A stretch of 64,000 nucleotides of DNA from Akkermansiaceae bacterium UBA2367 (lineage in GTDB: Bacteria > Verrucomicrobiota > Verrucomicrobiia > Verrucomicrobiales > DEV007): NCBI GenBank assembly GCA_002344525.1, contig DDTJ01000108.1, positions 21,860 through 85,859 of the forward strand, read 5' to 3'. Numbering within the stretch: the first letter of the stretch is position 1; every line of letters starts with the position of its first letter. The notes under the pieces are model-generated. The model worked only from the letters and a program-made list of their open reading frames with translations. It was not told the DNA's origin and ran no database searches. A program made the position numbers and the translations under genes. This document shows, in pieces, positions 36,635 to 45,409 of the stretch.

Positions 36635-37981
36635 TTATCCAAGAAGATCCCCCGCCGCCCTAACAAGAGCACTGACGGAATCCCGGATTTGATCCTCCGT
36701 CACGCAGAGCGGTGGCATCAATGTCAGGGTGTCGAGGATCGGTCGGGTGAGCAGTCCGTAGCGGCGCGCTTGGCGGCAGATTTTCGCTCCGGTCTCCTCG
36801 CGCCAGTCGAGGGGTTTACCGGTAGCCGCCTCGACGAGATCGATCCCGGCGACGAGGCCGATCTGCCGCGCCTCGCCGAAGTGGGGGCAGCGCTCCTTCG
36901 CCTCGCGCAGGGCGTCGGCGAGGGCCGCGATCTTCGCGGGCAGGGCGCCGAGGACGCGTTCCTCCTCGAAGACGCGCAGGCTGGCGAGGGCGGCGGCGCA
37001 AGCGAGGGCGTTGCCGCAGTAGCTGTGTCCGTAGAAGAAAGTCCGCTGCTCCTCGTAGCGGCCGAGGAAGGCGGCGAAGACGCGTTCGGTCGTCAGGGTC
37101 GCGGCGAGGGGCAGGTAGCCGCCGGTGAGTCCCTTGGCGAGGCAGAGGAAATCGGGGACGACCTCCTCATGCTCGCAGGCGAAGAGCTTGCCGGTGCGTC
37201 CGAATCCAGTCATGACCTCGTCGAGGATGAGGAAGGCGTCGTGCCGGTCGCACCATTCGCGAAGGCGGCGCAGCATGCCTGCGGGCCAGAGCCGCATCCC
37301 CGCCGCGCCTTGGATGAGGGGCTCGATGATCACCGCGTTCACCTCGCGGGCGGCGGTCTCGTCGAGCGCCTCCAGTTCCTTCACCGCCGAGAAGCGGCTC
37401 ACCGGGTAGCCGACGGCCCCGTTCAGGCCGTGGAAGACGGGGATGCCGCCGAGCGAGGCGGCTCCGATCGTGTCGCCGTGGTAGGCCCCGTCGAAGGCGA
37501 CGAAGCGCCGGCGCTCTGTCTCGCCGACGCGCTCGCGGTATTGCGCGGCCATGCGGCAGGCGCATTCGACCGCGGTGGAGCCGTCGTCGGTGAAGAAGAC
37601 GCGGGTGAGCGAATCGCCCGGAGCGACCTCGGCGAGCTTGGCGGCGAGGCGGATGGCGGGTTCGTTGGCGAAGCCGAGGGCGGAGCAATGGGCGAGGCGG
37701 TCGAGCTGTTCGCGGATAGCGGCGTCGATGGCGGGATGCCGGTGGCCGTGGAGGTTCGTCCAGATCGAGCTGTTGCCGTCGAGGTAGTCGTTTCCTTGGG
37801 CGTCTGTCAGGATCGCGCCGCGCCCCGAGACGAGGACGAGCGGATCCTCCTCCGAAGCGCACCAGTCGCGCATCTGGGTGAAGGGATGCCAGAAATGCGC
37901 GTGGTCGAGGCAGCGGAGTTCGGCGAGGGAGGAAAGAGGGTCGGGTGTGGGGCTCGACCCTGTTGAGTGGGGGGATGTCAT
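36635..37981 (-). CDS. bioA: Adenosylmethionine-8-amino-7-oxononanoate aminotransferase
   Basis: BioA converts KAPA to DAPA in biotin synthesis, using SAM as amino donor and PLP as cofactor. The 448-residue protein shows HFWHPFTQM near the start, the PLP phosphate region DDGSTAVECACRMAAQY, YHGDTIGAASLGG, ILDEVMTGFGRTG, the Schiff-base Lys283 in CLAKGLTGGYLPLAA, and GHSYCGNALACAAALASL, which separates BioA from other class III aminotransferases. The start is placed at 37981. Longer frames (38011, 38068) run into the 74 bp repeat. No other bio gene is in the window. Confidence 0.94.
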   Translation of the reverse strand: MTSPHSTGSSPTPDPLSSLAELRCLDHAHFWHPFTQMRDWCASEEDPLVLVSGRGAILTDAQGNDYLDGNSSIWTNLHGHRHPAIDAAIREQLDRLAHCSALGFANEPAIRLAAKLAEVAPGDSLTRVFFTDDGSTAVECACRMAAQYRERVGETERRRFVAFDGAYHGDTIGAASLGGIPVFHGLNGAVGYPVSRFSAVKELEALDETAAREVNAVIIEPLIQGAAGMRLWPAGMLRRLREWCDRHDAFLILDEVMTGFGRTGKLFACEHEEVVPDFLCLAKGLTGGYLPLAATLTTERVFAAFLGRYEEQRTFFYGHSYCGNALACAAALASLRVFEEERVLGALPAKIAALADALREAKERCPHFGEARQIGLVAGIDLVEAATGKPLDWREETGAKICRQARRYGLLTRPILDTLTLMPPLCVTEDQIRDSVSALVRAAGDLLG

Positions 37982-38052
37982 CCTCGGGTCTGTCTCTTTG
38001 CGATCTGCCATTTCTGAAAAATTCAGCTCGGGCGACGTTTGATCGGCGATCC

Positions 38053-38126
38053 CTGTAGCCGCCCTCACTGAGGGCGGATCGGACGTCCCTGCGACGTTCG
38101 ACCGAGGTCAATGACCTCGGCTACAG
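38053..38126 (+). repeat. 74 bp two-hairpin repeat, copy A
   Basis: The unit is bounded by CTGTAGC and CTACAG, which pair with each other. Inside are two stem-loops, CGCCCTCACTGAGGGCG and CCGAGGTCAATGACCTCGG, joined by ATCGGACGTCC...CGACGTTCGA. It lies downstream of the ATPase gene ending at 38165 and upstream of bioA, both minus-strand. Copy B (57958-58031) has exactly the same length and layout. Confidence 0.88.
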
Positions 38127-38164
38127 TTCCATGATGCCGGTTGGATGGCTCTTCATGCGTCTTT

Positions 38165-40603
38165 TCACCACGCCGCCCCGAGCGTGGGCTTGGGGTCGGT
38201 GCGGTAGGGCATCCAGACGATGCCGACGGCCTTGGCGGTGCAGTTCTTCTTCAGCGGAGTGAGGGTGAAGCTCTCCAGCCGCTCGGTCATCGGGTCCATC
38301 GAGTTTTTCAGCTTCTCGATCTGCTCGTCGCAGTCGCGCTCCATGTCCTCTAGCTCGCGCTGGTATTCATCGACCATCTCCTCGGCTCTCGCGACGTCTC
38401 GGCTCTCCTTCCAGGCGCGGGAGGCACCGGACATGGCTCCGCGGCCCGAGGTGGCGGAAATGCGTTTTCCGAGGATCGCGCCGAGGATGGTGCTGCCGAC
38501 GCGGATGGCGGTGTCCATCTTCGCACTGCTGGCCTGGGCTTTCTGCTCGACGACGGCGTCCATGGCCTTGGCGATCTTGCTTTCGACGGCCTTGATCCGC
38601 TTCTCGTAGCTCGAACGCAGCTCGGCGACCTTGGCGTCGCGGGCCTCGTGGGCGGCATGGACGAGACGGGCTCGGAAGTCGCCTTCGGTCTCGCCGAAAT
38701 TGGAGATCAGACCGGTGAGCGGGCTTTTCAGGACGGTGAGGCGGTGGTTGCCGTAGATCCAGTCGACGAACTCCTTCCCGAGCTTCGCCCAGAGCTTCTC
38801 GTCGAGGAGGCTTTGCGGCAGGTCGGAGAAGGCGGCTCCGGCGACGGGCTCGGAGCCGAGCTGGTTCGCGGCGAGGCCATTGGGAAGGTCGAGATTCCGG
38901 CTCCAATCGACGTTGCCGCTGGCGTCGTCGATTGGATTGAGCAGCACGACGGACTCGACGCCGGAGACGCCCTTGGCGCTGTCCTCGTAGCGGGCCTCGC
39001 CGAGGCGGAAGATGGCGGGCACGTAGTTGATTTCCTCGGGCGGCACGCCGGGACCGGCGGGGACGAAGAAATCCTGCGCTCCCCGGGGAAGCCGTGGCCG
39101 CATCGGTTTCGGTGCGGCGGGCTTGGGCGTGTCGGCGGACGGCGTGGGAGCGGCGGCCTTGGCGGCGGCGATCTTCTTACGCTTATCGCCCATCAGCTCC
39201 TTGATCTGGCCTCGGGCGAGGGGGCCGGTGAGGTAGCTCATGACCCAGCGCACATGGAAGACGGTCGGCGCGTCGTCGTTGACGTTGTTCATCAGGAAGA
39301 TGCGGTTGCCGAGCCCGGCGAGGAGCTGCTCCATCTTCGCGCGGTTGAAGCCGCTGTTGTTGCTGGCGGCGGCGCCTTCGAGTCCGTCGAGGACGCGGGC
39401 CTTGTCGCGCTCGGTCTGGAGCCGGCCGAGCCACCAGGTGCCGATGTTGGAGAGGGCTTTGTAGTCGAGATCGACGGGGTTCTGCGTGGCGAGGAGCACG
39501 CCGAGGCCGAAGGCGCGGGCCTGCTTCAGCATGGTCATCATCGGCTTCTTCGAGGGTGGGTTCGCCGAGGGCGGCAGGTAGCCGAAGATCTCGTCCATGT
39601 AGAGGAGGGCGCGGAGGCTCGTCGTGCCCGACTGCGCCCGCATCCAGCCGAGGGTCTGGTTCAGGAGCAGCGAGACGAAGAACATGCGCTCGGCGTCGTT
39701 GAGGTGGGCGATGGAGAAGATGGAGATGCGCGGCTTGCCCTCGGGCGTGTGGAGCATGCGCTTGATGTCGAGCGGCTCGCCTTCCAGCCAGGTGGAGAAG
39801 CCGGGCGAGGCGAGGAGATTGTTCATCTTCATCGCCAGATCGAGGCGGCTCTTCTGCGGGACGACCGTTTCGAGGTCCATCACGCCGATCTTGTCGAAGG
39901 GCGGGACCTGGATGTGGCGGATCAGGCTTTCGAGGGTGACACCGTGCCCGGCCTTCCAGGTGTGGGCGAAGATGTTCGACAGGAGGATGTGCTCGGGGTC
40001 GCGGAGGGGGTCGGCATTGTTCCCGACGAGGGAGAGCAGGCTGGAGACGGTCGACTCGATGCGTTCGGAGAGGGATTCGGCGTCGTCGAGAATCTCGAAG
40101 TCGGGCACGTCCAGCGAGCTGAGGATGGAGACGGGCAGGCCGGCGTTCGACCCCGGCGTGTAGACCGCCATGTCGACCTTGTTGCTGAACTCGCGGACGC
40201 GCTCACCGGACTGGCCCCAGTCTTCGAGTCCCTTTTTCCAAGTCTCTGCGGTCTTGACGGCGAACTCGTCGGGGGAGATGCCTTTTTTCGCGGCGTCGTC
40301 CTCGTTGATCCAGCGGCGGAATTCCTTGGGGCTGAAGTCGGGGAAGGTGAGGAGGAGGTTCGCGATGTCGCCCTTCGGATCGATGACGATGGCGGGGATG
40401 TTGTCCATCGCCGCTTCCTCCAGCAGGGCGATGCAAAGGCCGGTCTTGCCCGATCCGGTCATGCCGAGAACGACGCCGTGGGTGACGAGGTCCTTGGAAT
40501 CGTAGAGGACGAGGTCGTCTTCGAGCGTTTTCTCGCCGGGGTCGTAGCTTCGGCCGAGGTAGAATTTGCCGAGTTTCTCGTAGTCGTCGGTGCGGATGGT
40601 CAT
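38165..40603 (-). CDS. HerA/DUF87-type ATPase with C-terminal coiled coil
   Basis: An 812-residue ATPase. The start at 40603 (MTIRTDDYEKLGKFYLG) precedes a RecA-like hexameric motor: Walker A VLGMTGSGKTGLCIALLEEA near residue 40, PAIVIDPKGDIANLLL, and Walker B ALLYMDEIFGYLPP, with arginine-finger candidates around LQTERDKARVLDG. This matches the HerA/FtsK-related DUF87 group. A Pro/Ala linker (about 500-530) leads to a second part with a coiled coil (about 665-800, VAELRSSYEKRIKAVESKIA). DNA translocation is likely, but no NurA-type nuclease is next to it, so the role in repair or defence is open. Confidence 0.8.
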   Translation of the reverse strand: MTIRTDDYEKLGKFYLGRSYDPGEKTLEDDLVLYDSKDLVTHGVVLGMTGSGKTGLCIALLEEAAMDNIPAIVIDPKGDIANLLLTFPDFSPKEFRRWINEDDAAKKGISPDEFAVKTAETWKKGLEDWGQSGERVREFSNKVDMAVYTPGSNAGLPVSILSSLDVPDFEILDDAESLSERIESTVSSLLSLVGNNADPLRDPEHILLSNIFAHTWKAGHGVTLESLIRHIQVPPFDKIGVMDLETVVPQKSRLDLAMKMNNLLASPGFSTWLEGEPLDIKRMLHTPEGKPRISIFSIAHLNDAERMFFVSLLLNQTLGWMRAQSGTTSLRALLYMDEIFGYLPPSANPPSKKPMMTMLKQARAFGLGVLLATQNPVDLDYKALSNIGTWWLGRLQTERDKARVLDGLEGAAASNNSGFNRAKMEQLLAGLGNRIFLMNNVNDDAPTVFHVRWVMSYLTGPLARGQIKELMGDKRKKIAAAKAAAPTPSADTPKPAAPKPMRPRLPRGAQDFFVPAGPGVPPEEINYVPAIFRLGEARYEDSAKGVSGVESVVLLNPIDDASGNVDWSRNLDLPNGLAANQLGSEPVAGAAFSDLPQSLLDEKLWAKLGKEFVDWIYGNHRLTVLKSPLTGLISNFGETEGDFRARLVHAAHEARDAKVAELRSSYEKRIKAVESKIAKAMDAVVEQKAQASSAKMDTAIRVGSTILGAILGKRISATSGRGAMSGASRAWKESRDVARAEEMVDEYQRELEDMERDCDEQIEKLKNSMDPMTERLESFTLTPLKKNCTAKAVGIVWMPYRTDPKPTLGAAW

Positions 40604-40733
40604 GGCGGAGGCGCGCGGAGCGCGCAGTAAAAGGTGAAAAGTGAAAGGTAAAAGGTCCGGAAGGGGAATCGTGCCTTGTCGGGCGGCGACCTTGTATGAT
40701 AAGAACGTCTCTGCGCCGATTCCAAGCATTCTT

Positions 40734-40817
40734 ATGAGCAAAATCGCCTTTCTTGCCCTCCTGCGCTTCAGGCTGGACACGGTCGTCCCCGTCGGTGTAG
40801 CCTCCACCCTGAGATGA
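40734..40817 (+). CDS. Short ORF (27 codons) coupled to the next gene
   Basis: The frame reads MSKIAFLALLRFRLDTVVPV and seven more residues, ending in TGA that overlaps the next ATG at 40814 (ATGA). Its first 15 bases (ATGAGCAAAATCGCC) are identical to the start of the sulfatase gene at 41892. It may be a leader peptide or the leftover start of a duplicated sulfatase gene. Expression is unproven. Confidence 0.4.
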   Translation: MSKIAFLALLRFRLDTVVPVGVASTLR

Positions 40818-41857
40818 AGCGGACGACGATGTGCTGGACAGTCTCGGGTGCGCTCGCGGTCACCTGCGCCGCGTTGCTGGTCTTTCAATCCGTCTGGAAG
40901 CGGTCGGCTTCCATTGAGGATCTCATTGATCCGAAGACACGGCTTCGCGCCTATCACCGACTTTGGGTGGAGACCGAGTCCGCCCGTGGATACGACTTTC
41001 ATAAACTGTTTCACCGCTTTTCGGCCTTCCATCGCAAGCACCGGTCGATTCTCATTCAGGAGATTCCCATCCCAAACGATCCCGACCATCCTCTCTATTT
41101 GACGCTGAGGGATGTGAATATTGGCACCAGCCACCTGCAGCGGCCTTGGGACTCGTGGGATCGTGGCCTGAAATGGTCGTCTTGGAAAGACTGGCTCTTT
41201 CCTGCTCCGCACCGTGTCGACGCTCCTCCGCTCAGCGTGTCGTTCCCCGATCCACTGAAGACCGACTATGTGATTTCGCTCCACGCCCACGACGGGATGC
41301 TGCTGGACGAGGGGGATCCCCGACCTTTTCGCGGTAACAACGTGGCGGAAGCAGGGGAGGTCATCCACGACATCAACCGGGATGGATGGGTGGAGAGGGT
41401 TGGCACAATGCATGTCGGGCTCAAAGATCCCAATGCCGCCGCCGAACTGCTCACGATCACCCGCATCCATCGCGAAACCGAGGAAATCTTCCATGCCCTG
41501 ATCAATGTCGGCCGGGACGAATCCACCGAACGGTGGGGATTCGCCTGCCGCGATGTCGATGGGGACGGAACCTTGGAAGTCGAAATCGGACCGAAGAACG
41601 GCACGGGCATTTCATCCGAAGTCACCTTCTTTTGGAACGCCACATCCGGAGAATACGAATCCCCCTCCCGGCAAAGCCGGACCGCATTTCCTCGTCCTGC
41701 CGAGCGGGGGGCACCGACTGCTTTGGGAAGCCTTGGAGAAGCTGAGCGACGAAGGCCGTCTGTCCTATCCGCTCGACCGGTGACCGGGCTGGTTTCCCGT
41801 CGAATCGAAGGCTGTGCCACAACGATTGCGTCCTTGCCGATCCGGTGGTGTTTGTGA
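40814..41857 (+). CDS. Secreted protein of unknown function, probably frameshifted near its end
   Basis: The frame as sequenced gives 347 residues. An N-terminal membrane or signal segment (TVSGALAVTCAALLVFQSVW) leads a soluble part. Two EF-hand-like calcium loops, DINRDGWVERVG and DVDGDGTLEVEIG, lie at about 188-200 and 245-258. After SGEYESP the frame becomes Arg-rich and unlike the rest. In the +1 frame the text continues sensibly as GKAGPHFLVLPSGGHRLLWE and then ALEKLSDEGRLSYPLDR with a stop at 41783. A run of five C at 41659-41663 is the likely site. The intact product would be about 322 residues. No family recognised; composition is less GC-rich than neighbours. Confidence 0.7.
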   Translation: MKRTTMCWTVSGALAVTCAALLVFQSVWKRSASIEDLIDPKTRLRAYHRLWVETESARGYDFHKLFHRFSAFHRKHRSILIQEIPIPNDPDHPLYLTLRDVNIGTSHLQRPWDSWDRGLKWSSWKDWLFPAPHRVDAPPLSVSFPDPLKTDYVISLHAHDGMLLDEGDPRPFRGNNVAEAGEVIHDINRDGWVERVGTMHVGLKDPNAAAELLTITRIHRETEEIFHALINVGRDESTERWGFACRDVDGDGTLEVEIGPKNGTGISSEVTFFWNATSGEYESPSRQSRTAFPRPAERGAPTALGSLGEAERRRPSVLSARPVTGLVSRRIEGCATTIASLPIRWCL

Positions 41858-41891
41858 TACGGAAGTGTTTCTTCCGAATCCCATCTGCCCC

Positions 41892-43361
41892 ATGAGCAAA
41901 ATCGCCCTCTTTTCCGCTGCCGTCCTTCTCGCTGCGATTCTCCCGGCTCTTGCGGACCGCCCGCCGAACATCGTCGTCATCTACACCGACGACCAAGGCT
42001 ACGCCGATATCGGGCCGAACGGGGCGGAGGGCTTCGCCACGCCGAACCTCGACCGCATGGCGGAGGAGGGTCGGCTCTTCCCCCGCTGGTATGCCGCCCA
42101 GCCGGTCTGCTCGGCCTCGCGCACGGCCCTGCTCACGGGCTGCTACCCGAACCGCGTCGGCATCCACGGGGCTCTCGGGCCAGGGAGCCGCGTCGGGATC
42201 TCGGCGGAGGAGACGACGATGGCCGAAATGCTCCGGTCTCAAGGCTACGCCACTGCGATCTTCGGCAAGTGGCATCTCGGCGACCACGAGAAGTTCCTGC
42301 CCTTGCAGCATGGCTTCGACGAGTACTTCGGCATCCCCTACTCGAACGACATGTGGCCGCAGCATCCGACCGCGAAGCATTTTCCGCCCCTGCCTATTTT
42401 TGAAGGCAACGAGCGCCTCCGCCTCGCGGACGAGCGCGACCAGCGCATGATGACGACCTGGCTCACGGCGCGGGCGGTGGACTTCATCAACCGCCATCGC
42501 GAGCGGCCCTTCTTCCTCTACGTGCCGCATCCCCAGCCGCATGTGCCGCTCTACGTGAGCGAACGCTTCGCGGGAACGACGGAGCGCGGCCTCTACGGCG
42601 ACGTCATTGCCGAGATCGACTGGTCCGTGGGCGAGATCCTCAACGCCATCGACACGAACGGTCTCGCCGGGGACACGCTCGTCGTCTTCACGAGCGACAA
42701 CGGCCCTTGGCTCTCCTACGGCACCCATTCGGGTTCGGCCAAGCCCTTCCGCGAGGGCAAGGGCACGGTGTGGGAGGGCGGCGTGCGGACGCCCTGCGTG
42801 ATGCGCTGGCCCGGACGCATCCCCGCCGGAACGGTCTGCGACGAGGCCGCGATGAACATCGACCTGCTGCCCACCTTCGCCAGACTCGCCGTAGCGGCCC
42901 TGCCGGAGCGGAAGATCGACGGCAAGGACATCCTCCCCCTGCTCGTCGGAGAGGATGGGGCGAAGAATCCCCACGATGGCGAAGGCTACTGGTTCTACTA
43001 CAAGCAGAACGAGCTCCACGCCGTCATGGACGGGGACTGGAAGCTCGTCCTGCCGCACAACTACCGCACCCTGCCCGACGGCAAGGGCGGCGACGGCGGC
43101 CTGCCCGTCGCCTATCGCAATGTCAATACCGATCTCTCCCTCCACGACCTCGCCGCGGACCCCGAGGAAAAGAGCAACCTCGCCGAGGCGCATCCCGGGA
43201 AGGTCGCCGAACTGATGAAGCTGGCCGAAGCTGCCCGCGCCGAACTGGGCGATGCCCTGACAAAACGCCAAGGCGCCGGAACCCGCGAGCCGGGCCGGCT
43301 TGGCGACGGGGAGGCCGCCGATCTGGAGAAGCTCCATTGGCCCGAGGGGAAGCCGGAGTGA
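41892..43361 (+). CDS. Secreted sulfatase
   Basis: A 489-residue sulfatase of the alkaline phosphatase superfamily. The signal peptide (MSKIALFSAAVLLAAILPAL) supports the start at 41892. The formylglycine motif is Cys73 in CSASRTALLTG, and the metal residues appear in NIVVIYTDDQGYADIG and VVFTSDNGPW, with GKWHLGD as an additional family signature. It needs a formylglycine-generating enzyme, absent from the window. Such enzymes remove sulfate from polysaccharides or other esters; substrate unknown. The PSCyt2/PSD1 and DUF1501 genes follow on the same strand. Confidence 0.93.
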   Translation: MSKIALFSAAVLLAAILPALADRPPNIVVIYTDDQGYADIGPNGAEGFATPNLDRMAEEGRLFPRWYAAQPVCSASRTALLTGCYPNRVGIHGALGPGSRVGISAEETTMAEMLRSQGYATAIFGKWHLGDHEKFLPLQHGFDEYFGIPYSNDMWPQHPTAKHFPPLPIFEGNERLRLADERDQRMMTTWLTARAVDFINRHRERPFFLYVPHPQPHVPLYVSERFAGTTERGLYGDVIAEIDWSVGEILNAIDTNGLAGDTLVVFTSDNGPWLSYGTHSGSAKPFREGKGTVWEGGVRTPCVMRWPGRIPAGTVCDEAAMNIDLLPTFARLAVAALPERKIDGKDILPLLVGEDGAKNPHDGEGYWFYYKQNELHAVMDGDWKLVLPHNYRTLPDGKGGDGGLPVAYRNVNTDLSLHDLAADPEEKSNLAEAHPGKVAELMKLAEAARAELGDALTKRQGAGTREPGRLGDGEAADLEKLHWPEGKPE

Positions 43362-43431
43362 ACCCGGAAGGCGGAGTCGGCGGCGCAACCGCGCCTCTTG
43401 GCCCGGCGCGGGTTCTCCCGCACCCTATCCC

Positions 43432-45405
43432 ATGGTGGAGACCGCCCGCGCCATCCGCCGGATTCGATCTGGCTTCTTCGCTTTGTGCCTCGCTCCGTGC
43501 CTCGGACTCGTCGCGGAGGAGACGCGCGATCTCCCATGGTCCTTCCAGCCGCTCCGCGAGCAAGCCCTGCCCGAGGTGAAAGACCGGGCGTGGCCGAAAA
43601 ACCGCATCGACCACTTCATCCTCGCCGAGTTGGAGAAGGCCGGGCTTTCTCCCGCGCCGGAGGCGGATGCGCGGACGCTGGCACGGCGGCTTTCCTTCGA
43701 TCTCACCGGCTTGCCACCGATCGCCGGTTCCGACTCCGACTGGAGCGCGCTCATCGACCACCACCTCGCCTCCCCGCACTACGGCGAACGCTGGGGGCGG
43801 CACTGGCTCGACCTCGCCCGCTACGCGGATGTCACGGAATCCTGGAGCGACGCGAAAGGCCCCTCCTGGCTCTACCGCGACTGGGTCGTGGCCGCCTTCA
43901 ACCGCGACCTGCCCTACGACCAGTTCGTGATCCGGCAACTGGCGAACGATCTTCTTCCTAGCACAAAGCCCGAGGACAACGCGGCCCTCGGCTTCCTCGG
44001 GCTGAGTCCGAGCTACTGGAAGGAATTGCAGCTTCCCCCAGAGATCATCGGCGTGACCGTCGCGGAGGAATGGGAGGAGCGCATGGACGCGGTGGGGCGC
44101 ACCTTCCTCGGGCTCACCCTGGGCTGCGCCCGCTGCCACGACCACAAGTCCGACCCCGTCTCGGCGGAGGACTACTACGCCCTCGCCGGAGTCTTCGCGA
44201 GCGTGCAGATCGTCGATCGTCCCGTCGTGGACGACGCGCTTTGGGAACCTGTCAGGGTGGCGCGGGAGAAGGTGAAGTCGCTGGAAGAAAAACGCGACGC
44301 CTTGAAGAAGGCCAAGCCCGCCCCCGACGATCTCAAGGACCAAGTCGCCGCCATCGAGAAGGAGATCGCGGCGATCCGCGCGGACACCCCGAAATACCAC
44401 ACGGCCACCGCTCCGGCGGTGGCGGAGGCGGCCCTCTTCGTGAAGTCGAAGGACGACGGTCAGCACGGCACGAAACTCGACTACGTTCCCGGCATGTCGC
44501 GCGACCTGCCCATGCACAAGCGCGGCGACCCGAACGCGCCGGGGGAAACGGTGCCGAGGCGCTTCCTCTCCGCCTTCCCCGCGCTGGGTGGGACGCCGCG
44601 TCCGCTCCAGCAGGGCAGCGGACGTCTTGAGATGGCCCGAGCCCTTGTCGAGGAGGCGGCCCCGCTCTCCGCCCGCGTCCTCGTCAACCGGGTCTGGTTG
44701 CAGCACTTCGGACGCGGGCTTGTCGCCACGCCGAGCGAATTCGGACCCGCCGGCGAGCTGCCCAGCCATCCCGCCCTGCTCGACGACCTCGCGGCGCGTT
44801 TCGTCGCGAATGGCTGGTCGCTGAAGTGGCTCCATCGCGAGATTCTGAACTCGGCGACTTGGCGGCAGAGTTCACTCGTTTCCCCCGAGGCCGCCGCAAG
44901 TGACCCGCAGAACCTTCTCCACGGTCACATGCCGCGCCGTCGTCTCGAGGTCGAGGCTTGGCGCGACGCGATGCTGGCGGCGACGGGCGAGCTCGACCTG
45001 AGCGCGGGCGGAGAGCCCTTCGCCCTCGACGATCCTGCGGCGACGCGGCGCACGCTCTACGGACAGGTGAAGCGGCGGGAACTCGACGCGATGCTGCGGA
45101 TCAACGATTTCCCCGATCCCATCGCGCACAGCCCGAGCCGCACCGAGACGGCCACGCCCTTGCAGCAGCTTTTCTCCCTGAACGGACCCTTCGTCATCGC
45201 CCGCGCCCGGCGTCTCGCGGAAAGCCTCGAGCAGGAGGCCGGGGACGAGGCCGCGCGGGTCGATCTCGCCTACGGGCGGCTGCTCCAGCGGACGCCGACG
45301 GCCCGCGAACGCGATCTGGCCCTCGCCTACCTCGGCGAGGGAGGCTCGTGGGAGCGATACGCGCAAGTGCTGCTGACCTCGAACGAGTTCCTCTACCTCG
45401 ACTGA
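43432..45405 (+). CDS. PSCyt2/PSD1 (DUF1549/DUF1553) protein without cytochrome domain
   Basis: A 657-residue secreted protein typical of planctomycetes and verrucomicrobia. After a hydrophobic lead (SGFFALCLAPCLGLVAEE), the DUF1549 part has NRIDHFILAELEKAGLSPAP, RRLSFDLTGLPPIAGS, ERWGRHWLDLARYADV and the motif LGCARCHDHKSDPVS. DUF1553 follows (LVNRVWLQHFGRGLVATPSE, then FGPAGELPSHPALLDDLA) and ends with TSNEFLYLD. Many relatives carry an N-terminal cytochrome c module; here none is present. ATG at 43432 is chosen. It is followed 4 bases later by a DUF1501 gene, its usual partner. Function of the pair is still unclear in the literature as I know it. Confidence 0.93.
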   Translation: MVETARAIRRIRSGFFALCLAPCLGLVAEETRDLPWSFQPLREQALPEVKDRAWPKNRIDHFILAELEKAGLSPAPEADARTLARRLSFDLTGLPPIAGSDSDWSALIDHHLASPHYGERWGRHWLDLARYADVTESWSDAKGPSWLYRDWVVAAFNRDLPYDQFVIRQLANDLLPSTKPEDNAALGFLGLSPSYWKELQLPPEIIGVTVAEEWEERMDAVGRTFLGLTLGCARCHDHKSDPVSAEDYYALAGVFASVQIVDRPVVDDALWEPVRVAREKVKSLEEKRDALKKAKPAPDDLKDQVAAIEKEIAAIRADTPKYHTATAPAVAEAALFVKSKDDGQHGTKLDYVPGMSRDLPMHKRGDPNAPGETVPRRFLSAFPALGGTPRPLQQGSGRLEMARALVEEAAPLSARVLVNRVWLQHFGRGLVATPSEFGPAGELPSHPALLDDLAARFVANGWSLKWLHREILNSATWRQSSLVSPEAAASDPQNLLHGHMPRRRLEVEAWRDAMLAATGELDLSAGGEPFALDDPAATRRTLYGQVKRRELDAMLRINDFPDPIAHSPSRTETATPLQQLFSLNGPFVIARARRLAESLEQEAGDEAARVDLAYGRLLQRTPTARERDLALAYLGEGGSWERYAQVLLTSNEFLYLD

Positions 45406-45409
45406 CGCC

